Shown here in pieces: positions 55,482-64,000 of a DNA stretch of 64,000 nt (position 1 is the stretch's first letter; every line of letters begins with the position of its first letter). Below the pieces are notes generated by a model that had not been told where the DNA came from, did no database searches, and saw only the letters and a program-made list of their open reading frames with translations. A program made the translations under genes and the position numbers. This DNA comes from Magnolia sinica (lineage: Eukaryota > Streptophyta > Magnoliopsida > Magnoliales > Magnoliaceae), in NCBI RefSeq assembly GCF_029962835.1, contig NC_080584.1, positions 83,666,862 to 83,730,861 on the forward strand, given 5' to 3'.

Positions 55482-57601
55482 TGTAACAACCCTAAATTTT
55501 GGTGCATTGAAAAAAAAAAACTAAAATAAATATTTAAAGATTTTATTTTAAAATAAAAAATAAAAGCAAGTTAATAGTTGAGTTGGTAGAGACATTCTTA
55601 GTTGAGATAGAGGTTTAGGGATTGATTATTGGAGTAGTAATAATAATTTTTTATTTTTTATTTATCATATGTCATAAAAAATAAAAATAAAATATTCAAA
55701 TTCAGGATAAGGGAGGATATGCTCATCCTATCTTATCAAGAGAAGTTTCTTTAAAAAAAGGATACGGAGAGGTTTATACTTAATAGAAAAAAATAAAAAT
55801 AAAATAGGAAGCCCTGAAGAAAAAGGGAGAGGAGATTCTAAGAGGGCTTGATCAGGTAAGTTTCAACCTTTAGATCTTTTAAATTTTTTATTATGTTGTT
55901 AATTTCTTCCTGATCTATACAATGGATGGTGTGGATTATCCACACGATCATTGTATAGGTGTGTAGAGAAAATTTTAATAAAGTAGTGCTTTTATGATTT
56001 TATATCTGATTAGTAATATTTTAGGAATAAATTGAATGGATGGAATCTAATTGTGTTAAGATAGATCTGAACGGGTTATTTGACCCTAAGCATTAAAAGA
56101 TAACAGTGCCTTAAATTTCAGGTCGATCTGAGCATCAGATGGGCCACACTAGTCAAATCTATGAATGTTTAATAAGGAAAGCTTAGATTTCTACACAACT
56201 AATTGATCACTTAGCGTAAAAAGTCGAGATGAGCCATTAATGTATATGTGGTTAGTTTCATACCATTCATCTAATGTGTAGACGCAAGATATGCCAAGAC
56301 CTTAAGAATCTGGATGATTCAATCATCCGGTGGGCCACCCCGATTAATTATTTGACATTCAATTTAAGGATCTTAAAAAGAAAATTTAAATTTTGATAAT
56401 TAAATTTAATAAACATATAATTTTAATTATTTGATCATTTTGAGTTTGGTCACCTAGAATGTAACAAAGGTGGGCCCCACCATGTAAAATAACTAGATGA
56501 ATAATAATGTTGTTGATATAACTGATAGGATCTCTGAATCCAAATCAATCTAATTACCTTGTAGATTCTACACTACCAGACTCAGGCGAGTAACCCAACT
56601 TGTCTTATGATTCATTAAAATTAAAATAAATTGTTTGTGATTAATTGAATGATTGATATACTGATTTGAGTATTTTATTATGATAATTATATACTAAATT
56701 CATATGTCAATATTCTAATCAAAATAACTATACTAAATATGAAAAATATGCATTTACATATCATCCATCATTCATTACATTTGCATAATGCATGGTTAAT
56801 CCTATGAGCCCTCTCTGTAAGAAATGTCGATCCTAGTAGAGCATTATCAGATGCGAGCTATGCCCAAGCCTACCGAAAGGTGGAAGCCTACTCAGCGGGT
56901 GGATGCAGGTTGACGACCTCCAACCCAAGCAAATGGACGATCATCCCATCTGATGCATTCATACACCGTTTGCATCCATATCATCGTACATACATTTTTT
57001 TTATATTATTTAATTACTATGATTATGAATCATGCTGGGTTATCTCACTAAACCTGGCCAGCTTACCTTTTTATTGATGGAAAAACCATACCAATGAGCC
57101 ATTAACAGATGATGTGGAGCAAGAATCGGAAGGATCTACCGCATCTGAACACGACCCATGTGAAATGTAGCCATACTTATCTGAAGATGAAGTGACAGCA
57201 TTAGATCATTTCTAATTATGTGATTTATTTGCTAGAATAGTTTGATTAGCGTATAATGCATATTGGTATTGATTTTGAGATTTTAAGAAATTATTTAGAT
57301 TTATCTCATTGAAACAATGTTAGTTTGGAATAAACATATTTATAGTATGATAATAGAATAAATGAATGATTTTTAAGATTTATATTATTTTAAGGATCGT
57401 CAAGATTTATATATGCCTAATTGATTGGTGCTAAGTGTTATGTATGTGTGATTGGAGTTAGGGTGGAACTTAGACTGAATGTAATTATCACCTCTGATTA
57501 AACTGATTAAGGAATTGAGTTAGTACACTTTGAGTACGAGTTACGACTTGAAACTCGAGTCTGAGGGTGTACACTTTGTACTCGAATTTCGAGGCGTGAC
57601 A
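55482..57601 (+). mobile_element. solo LTR, 2120 bp, flanked by AAAAA
   Basis: The ends TGTAACAACCCTAAATTTTG and TTTCGAGGCGTGACA (TG...CA) are flanked by AAAAA at 55477-55481 and 57602-57606. No gag or pol is present. The start resembles the other TGTAAC-type LTRs of the window. The homopolymer flank is weak support for a target duplication, but together with the ends it fits a solo LTR. Confidence 0.72.
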
Positions 57602-57764
57602 AAAAATAAGATCAAAAGTTGTGAAACAATTTCTCCTACTAGGAAATCTCACACATCTGTAGGTTATGGTATCAACATTTGAATTGACGAATTCCCATAA
57701 CTGTCATGGTGGATATAAACGCATTTACACTTGAGTGAATAAGTTCCATTTTGGTACACCTAGA

Positions 57765-57920
57765 TCCATAGCTCAACTGGCAGACTGAGTGGAGATACCT
57801 CGTTTCAACACTTGAGGTCTTGGTATCGATCCCTAGTGGGGTTGGCTAACATGGAGTGTGTGTACTGACATGGGTGTGGACTAACAAGCTAACCCAAATA
57901 ATAATAATAATAATAAAAGT
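57765..57920 (+). mobile_element. tRNA-derived SINE with (AAT)n tail
   Basis: A box-like TAGCTCAACTGGCAGACTGA (57772 on) and B box-like GGTATCGATCCC (about 57831) precede GTGGGGTTGGC, a short body and an ATAATAATAATAATAAT tail ending near 57917. This is the classic layout of plant SINEs. Confidence 0.78.
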
Positions 57921-57934
57921 TCCATGTTAGCAAC

Positions 57935-58930
57935 TTTTTTTTTTTTTTTTTAGAGGCAACGAAAGAATTTATAAAAAGCAAGAAAAAAGGAAGAGAAACA
58001 GGAAAGAAACTAACTGCTGAGATAGCAGAAAGACTCTAACCTCCTAAAAAACAAAGATCAATAGCTTTCAAGCCCTTTACATTAGCTGCCCATTCAACTA
58101 TAAGCCTTTTGGCCCTACCCCCAACAACAAATCCCAAGGACAACACATTGTTAAAACATCTCTCATTCCTTTCTAACCAAATTGACCACCAAATAGCCAA
58201 GATGGCCATTCTCCAAATGGGAGTTCTAGATTTTCCTAGTTTGAGCCCATGCCACGCCGCTAAGAGACTATGAGCCGAAGCAGGAATACACCAGGAGATG
58301 CTGAACCTCTAACAAAAGTCTGCCAAATTTTGAGAAATAAAAGGGCAATGCACCAGAAGATGATTCACCGATTCCGCACTGTGCATACAGCATAAACAAA
58401 TGTTAACAATTGGCGATCCTCTCTTTCTGAGGTTGTTGATTGTTAAGATTCTGTTCCGGTCCACTAACCAACCAAAACAAATGATCTTAGGGGGCACCGG
58501 GAATCTCATATGAAAGGGGAAGTAGGGACAAGAGAGATCGGAGGCGGGGATAGATAAGAGTATAGAGATTTGACTGTGAAGGAGCCGGACTTATCTATCT
58601 TCCAGTTGAGCTTGTCAGGTTCTGAAGATTGCGACGACGTTTTGGAGATGTAATCGAGGAGATCTGTCAATTCTGGTATCTCGTTATCGCGGAGAGTTCT
58701 TGAACATCTCACATCCCAAACTGTGCTGCCCGCTGAGAGAGAATAGCAATCCGATATGAATATGTGTTTTTCTGGAGCCAGCCGGAATATATTAGGAAAA
58801 CGGGTTTTCAATAACACATCTCCCACCCATAGGTCTTCCCAAAAATGAATGGTAGACCTGCTCCCCAACTCGAAACTGATATTTTGGAGGACAGCTTGCT
58901 TCGATTTGGAGATTCCCTTTCACAGGTGAG
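57935..58930 (-). pseudogene. LINE 3' end, zf-RVT region
   Basis: On the minus strand IHFWEDLWVGDVLLKTRFPN and WKIDKSGSFTVKSLYSYL are followed after a frameshift (about 58507) by FPVPPKIICFGWLVDRNRIL and VNICLCCMHSAESVNHLLVHC. After a stop (about 58308) come SISWCIPAS and WRMAILAIWWSIWLERNERC. The poly(A) tail is the T run at about 57933-57951. The same family as the LINE at 51815-53800, in the same orientation, but shorter (only about 1 kb) and more decayed. Confidence 0.9.
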
Positions 58931-60638
58931 AGGCCTTGTAATTCGAGGAGCTTTTACATGCATGTTGGTAAGCAATAGGACCAGTTGAATAAGAGTTGCA
59001 AAAAAGCTTATTCTAATACTACCACTGTTATCAATATCAATATTGGTATCGCTGAGCTAGAGATATGGATAATATTAGGGAAATTTCAATAATATCAAAG
59101 ATACTTTAAACAATTCAGATGACCGCACTAAAGAACACACCCAACACGTTTTCTCAACAACTCTTAACTACCAGAAATAAAATTGTGCACAAGAGAAGCA
59201 AATTCATCTGGCACATCTTCCTGCAACATTCAAAGATCCCAGATGAATCCTAAGCAACTTATGACAAGTGAAGAAGAGATCTGCCATAGAAAAGAAAAAA
59301 AAAAAGAAAAGAAAGGAAAGAAGTTTTTTTTTCTAAGAAAATTTAAAAAATTATATAGCATGTCGGGTGTGATGAACAACCACCATTTGTATAGTAGACA
59401 TCATGTCTTTTTAAAAAATAATAATAATAATAATGCAAATCCAGTAAAAAGAATTCAACATAGTTCACTCCTAAGTCCTAACAATGTACATTTCCATGTG
59501 GTGCCTTTATTTTTCTAACAAGACAACAACCAAGATATATGGTAGACATGCATTAAAAAAATAAGTGTCTTCAAAACAGGATTAGTAAATGGATCAGCAA
59601 GTTCACTGGTTTGGTCAAACCAGACCATACAAGAACACTAAAAAAGAAGTTTGCATGGACCAAAAAGTTAGAGAAAGGCAAAAAAAAAAAAAAAAAAAGA
59701 AAGAAAGAAAAAGAAAAAGAAAAGGTCATCTCTATTAATACAATGACACACAAGGAACATCTTTTACCATGCTTTAAGCAATAGTTATCTAAAGTGGAAG
59801 GAACACATGCAGAGGCATCTGTCACCAAAATGATTCATAGAAAGTTTCTGGTTTACCGCATTGGGATCTGAACTGGAGCAGGAACATTTGAAGTAGGATA
59901 AGACACTTGGAATAATAGGCACCAAAAAGGCTTCCAAAAAAATTAGGAGCACCAATATAACTGGACCTATTTGGCGCCAAAAAAACTCTCACAAAGTTCT
60001 CAATTCCAAAACTTATGAATTTTTTAATAGATTGCACAAAGTTGCATTAACATAAAAATTTTAATAATATAGAAAGCTTGTAAAGAATAAAAGACAAGCA
60101 TTTTCAGGCATGCACATTATCAATTCATACCTATCCATATGACAGTATGGAAATGTTAAAACCAGCCATGGAGTTCTTTACCAATAGTATGCCAACCAAC
60201 TGAAAAATACCTTCCAGCTAGAAAAGGATCCATAAACAAATTCAAATTCAACTTTAAATATAGTCTAAATTTTTATAAAGCTAAATGCAGAACTTTAGTT
60301 GACTGTATGATCTGAGCTCCGAACCTGGGTAAAATTCAAATCAACTATAGAATCAAAAGTAAATATCTAATCTTCAACCAACAACGAATTTGAAATGATA
60401 GAAATGACAGAAATTGTTGTTGAACAAAAGCATGCAGTAGATGTAAGAAAATCCAAACTACTACAACTTATTTTGGCCACCTAAATTAGAGAAATACTAA
60501 TGGAACTTGCAGATCATTCACTACACACGTACTAATAAAACATGGAAGATTCGGATATGTAAATGCCCTTCTCAAATATATCAACCGAGGAATGGTGGAA
60601 GAAAATGCTCTTTCAAAATAAGAGAATGGAATACTTAT
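58931..60638. other. no firm gene; simple repeats
   Basis: The stretch contains A-rich and AAT-rich tracts (59410-59440, 59680-59720). A minus-strand segment (59164-59220) with a good acceptor reads EDVPDEFASLVHNFISGS then stop, exon-like but unassigned. Nothing else is recognisable. Confidence 0.4.
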
Positions 60639-60858
60639 TGTTGTTGTACAACCATGTCAATATGCACTTCTGAAGGCGCAAGAGCAGGCGATTCAACAAA
60701 GTGAAGATTAGGATCTCTAACAAAACAGATCTTCGCATTAGCATTCCTTTTGAATATCATGAAGAGAATGAAATACTTACTGTTGTTGTACAACCATGTC
60801 AATATGCACTTCCGAAGGCGTAAGAGCAGGCGATTCAACAAAGTGAAGATTAGGATCT
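60639..60858 (-). repeat. 142-bp tandem duplication containing a Ran exon
   Basis: Exon copies at 60858-60781 and 60716-60639, with the same upstream acceptor TTTTGTTAG and shared intron flanks, lie 142 bp apart. They differ at only a few bases. Confidence 0.9.
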
Positions 60859-61339
60859 CTAACAAAACAGATCTTCGCATTAGCATTCCTTTTGAATATC
60901 ATGAGAAAACCGATTTCCATATTAGCAATCAACTAAAAGAAAGAATAGATTTTTCTTCATTACCCTACAAGCTTCCTAGCAAGATAGAGGAAAGGCTTCT
61001 TGAAATTGTAATTGCTCTTAGTAGAAATCTCATAATATTGGAGATTCTTCTTTCTGTGGAAAGTAACCTGCTTTGCTTTCACCTGCCTGTTCTTGACATC
61101 AACTTTGTTGCCACATAGAACAATGGGGATGTTCTCACAAACCCTGATTGCAAACTATGCATCAATGTCAGATGTGCTATCAAAGCATGTTGGTGATAAT
61201 CACTAGAAAAGCTTTTAAAAAGTAAGTTGAGGCTTCAAAGAAAACGCACCGGCATAGACCATGGTGCCACGTAGGAGCATTTTGATATGTTAATTGGGCA
61301 GTGGCATCGAATATGATGATCTCACATTGGCCATGGATA
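60639..61339 (-). pseudogene. Ran GTPase-like gene fragment with duplicated exon
   Basis: Three consecutive Ran exons with matching phases are present on the minus strand. They are 61339-61250 ([30 protein letters not shown]), 61143-60964 ([52 protein letters not shown]) and 60858-60781 (DPNLHFVESPALTPSEVHID). Ran drives nuclear transport. The NKVD guanine-binding motif remains, but ETSAK-type ISAKSN is ISTKSN. The N-terminal exons (P-loop, switch regions) and the acidic C-terminal exon were not found. The last exon is repeated 142 bp on (60716-60639); its donor GT has become AT. With no P-loop the product could not bind GTP normally. Confidence 0.82.
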
Positions 61340-62843
61340 CTGCACAAAACAAGTCCAGTTTCAATGGAAGAAACAAAAGAATCCACTAAATTTTCCTACT
61401 GTTGTAAAATTAATTCACATGATACATTTGAGGGAGACTCCATGCTCATTCATGCAAGGAAATTTTTAACCATGCTAATGCATCAAATTTCTAGAAATGC
61501 AAGCAAGAGAACAAGGCATTATGTACCAAAAGCATGAACTGCATGACAAAGGAATTGACCTTGAATACACCAAAAAAAAAAAAGTAACTTAACAACAAAG
61601 TTTGCAAGCTTCCTAATTAGATTAGAGAAGAGCATCAGCACAAGCATATGAAACAATATGGGATAACAAGCTTGTCAATAATAGGACTAGTCTTGGGAAG
61701 CACCCAGCTATTCCAAGTGGCATGAAACAAGAGGCACACATGGTAAATTTACTTTATATTACATAGTAAATTTAAAATTTTATACATGTTAGTAATCAAA
61801 ATTTAAAATGGTCACACTCATATACATAAGCATAAAGGAAAAAAAAAATAATCTGTATTTAACAGTGTCAGACAATTGGCACAGTTATGAAGGCCATTTG
61901 CCTTTGGTAGTAGAGGTTATCAGGTCAAATCTCCATCTCCCACCTATCCAATTTTATGACAAAACATTTTAACCAGGTGCGACTCAGCCTGAATCACCGT
62001 CAGGAGGAGTTTCGCAGTGACTTGGCTCGAATTCTCGCCCAACTCGAGTTGATTCAGCAAAGTTTCATGTCAAGTTAGCTAGTTCTACAACTATGGATAT
62101 GACTGACATCGCCCTCCACCAACTTTTCACGTTTATGAGAGAACATTTTAACCAGGTGTGACTCAGCCCGAATCACTGTCAGGAGCGATATTCACAATGA
62201 CTCGACTCCAATTCTCACCCAACTCGAGTTGAGTCAGTAGTGTTTCATGTTGAGATGGTGAGTTCTACAACTATGAATATGACTGCAACATCAGTTAGGA
62301 CCAAGACATGCCATTGACAAGCATGTTACGGACCAATAAGGAATGTGAATAACTGAATAAAAGAATACTTATTTCATACACAAACTATGGAATTACTTCT
62401 ACCCAAACAAGATTTCTCCTGGGCATTTCATCACATATCTAACAAGCATCATCCAAACAACCAAACTTAACAAGCCCATGTCATCAAATATCTAACAAGC
62501 ATCATGTAATCGTGCATTCCTTTCTTAAAAGGATAACTTAATCTAAATCCTTCATTCTTGTTGACACAAACCATACTACATAAGACCATAAACAAAAATT
62601 AATGCCTTCCGAAAAATCAAAACCAGTAGGGGAAAAAAAAAAAAAAAACATTTGATGTAATAAAAAATCATAGGAAAGAAAAATCTTCCTAAAAATCAAC
62701 CAGTCTCCATGAAAAATAGAAAGAAAAAACATAAATAAAAGGAGCTTTGCAATGGACTGAAAATTTCCTCGATCAAAAAATCCTTACCCTTATCGTCAAT
62801 GCGCTCAATAGATTCAAACACCCTGTGCGTGTAGGTGAGTTAC
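61340..62843. other. intron-like DNA with a 179-bp tandem duplication
   Basis: TTTTAACCAGG is found at about 61967 and 62146. The 179-bp units (about 61956-62134 and 62135-62300) share GACTCAGCCxGAATCAC and CAACTCGAGTTGA blocks. No Ran N-terminal exon was found here. Confidence 0.6.
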
Positions 62844-63045
62844 CGGGTTGCTGCAATTGAGCGTAGCTAGCAGTCCGATCGAGAGGAAGACAGATCGACA
62901 AGAGAGAGAGAGAGAGGCTTTTTAGGGTTGTGTACTTGTTGCGGCCAGCGAGAATGGCAGCGAGATTCAGAGAGATGGAGAAGGCGAGGGAACGAGAGAG
63001 GGAGAGGGCAAGGGCGAGCGAGAGAGGGAGAGGGAAGAAGTAATG
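62844..63045 (-). other. possible 5' UTR exon and promoter-proximal region
   Basis: The minus strand reads a CT-rich leader (CTCTCCCTCTCTCGCTCGCC, later CCTCTCTCTCTCTCTTG) without ATG, ending GCAACCCG and then GTAACTC, a good donor. This looks like a first non-coding exon of a plant gene transcribed leftwards, perhaps once that of the Ran-like gene. A 29-codon + strand frame at 62954 is low-complexity (Arg/Glu-rich) and probably not a gene. Confidence 0.4.
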
Positions 63046-63128
63046 GGAAAAGCTAGCACCAGTCCGTACCGTTAGAAAGTAGGAAGAAGGAGAGGATTAG
63101 TTACGACCCCGCCTCACCCATAAGAAAA

Positions 63129-64000
63129 TTATTTAGATGTAATTTTTACTTTTTAAATATTAAATAATACTGAAAAATCTCAAGAAAACTAGTACTAGTC
63201 ATCGAGAAACTACTCGGCCAAGTTGACTTGATTGGGTAATTAGTTGAGTTGAGTTTTCTTGTTTAAAGAATTGTATCTAATTTCTTTTATTAAGCTCATT
63301 TAATATGGACCACTAATCTAATACTTATTTTGGAGAATGATCCTTGTTTATTATTAAGGATCTCAAGTTGTTTCGCTTAAGCTACTCATGCCTCAAGTAA
63401 CTTATTATATTAATTATATTAGTACGTCGGATAAATAACATACATATCAGCCAAAAGGTAGAAAAGTTTGCTTGGTTTCTAATAGTATAAGTAGTTTTAA
63501 TTTTAAATATCTTTATCGTCTTTTTCTTTTCTTTTAATTAATTTCTTAAAATATCTTCCATTAAAATCTCTTTCAATTTTTACGGACTCATGTGGAGTCC
63601 ATCTTTATCATCTACTATCCATCATGTAAAGCCAACCTTTGATGTGAATCAATTATTATGTTGTGCCCATGTTGGCCCCATCTTCAATATGAATCATCCA
63701 TGTTGCGGGCCTATCTTTACTATGGACCATACGCGTTGCAAGGCCTACATTCAGTATGGACCATCCACCTTGCAAGGCCTCTTTCAATGTGGGCTATCCA
63801 TCATGCAGGGCCACCTTGGATGTGTGCTATCCATCATGTCGAACATTGGATGTGAATTGTCCATCATGTGGAGTTTTCCTTTTATATGGACTGCCCAGCA
63901 TGTGGGACCCAACTTTGAAGTGAGCCTCCATCATCTCGGGCTTCCTTTGATGTTGACTGTCGATCACATGGAGAGAAAAAGAAAAAAAAAAGTGAAAAAG
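63129..64000 (+). repeat. dispersed repeat, copy 2, runs off the window
   Basis: This is a direct repeat of 5859-6750 in the same orientation, about 57.3 kb away. It shares CTCAAGAAAACTAG, GGCCAAGTTGACTTGATT, TTTCTTGTTTAAAGAATTGT, the CCATCATG-rich section and the end GTTGACTGTCGATCACA. By eye about 85-90 percent of bases match. Confidence 0.85.

Noticed and set aside
59164-59220. possible terminal exon EDVPDEFASLVHNFISGS on the minus strand
   Set aside because: It has a good acceptor and stop but is too short and unassigned; chance is plausible.
62954-63043. 29-codon + strand frame rich in Arg and Glu
   Set aside because: It is a low-complexity GA-rich tract, more likely the complement of a CT-rich 5' UTR.

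Overview
This is nuclear DNA from a flowering plant. The evidence is a ten-exon GT-AG intron gene, LTR retrotransposons of the Ty3/gypsy Tat lineage, several long solo LTRs, 5'-truncated LINEs with A-rich tails, tRNA-derived SINEs and many short palindromic MITEs. The recurring MITE core (GGGCCCACCATGATGTATG and variants) is one I associate with magnoliid genomes, but that assignment is inference. Only one gene in the window looks complete. Almost everything else is transposon DNA or gene debris.

Region 1-13 kb. A roughly 226-bp tandem array (345-1715) is followed by two MITEs, and then by an intact serine carboxypeptidase-like (SCPL, peptidase family S10) gene on the + strand. It runs from the ATG at 2836 to the stop at 11070, with ten exons and 485 residues. 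The Ser, Asp and His motifs are all present, and every exon junction keeps frame. The second MITE carries the gene's probable TATA box, and a second copy of that MITE plus a (CT)24 tract makes up most of intron 7. Exon 6 is preceded by a duplicated decoy splice acceptor.

Region 13-17.4 kb. This is a dense pile of palindromic MITEs. They include a Mutator-type element with a perfect 9-bp target duplication and a three-layer nest in which two elements landed side by side inside the inverted repeat of a third. A long AT microsatellite follows.

Region 17.4-30.4 kb. An internally deleted Tat-lineage element lies on the minus strand (gag, protease, start of RT, 3' LTR). It is broken by two solo LTRs of 3.07 and 3.83 kb in opposite orientations; one of them cuts the protease reading frame. 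The 3' end of a further Tat relative, on the + strand, lies at 29.7-30.4 kb.

Region 30.5-46 kb. Four more MITEs come first, then part of another long LTR with a roughly 36-bp minisatellite and a LINE 3' end. Next is a second Tat element (39.05-45.88 kb) with both LTRs, RNase H, a second RNase H, integrase and an antisense Transposase_28-type ORF with its own TATA box.

Region 46-64 kb. This holds a 1.9-kb foldback element, two LINEs, a 2.1-kb solo LTR flanked by AAAAA, two SINEs, one orphan exon of a mitochondrial-carrier-family gene and a Ran GTPase pseudogene with a duplicated exon. An ~870-bp sequence at the right edge is a direct repeat of one inside SCPL intron 5.

No operon, CRISPR array or prokaryotic system is present. 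The most informative signals are the effects of transposons on gene structure (promoter, decoy splice site, exon duplication) and the conserved antisense gene of the Tat elements.
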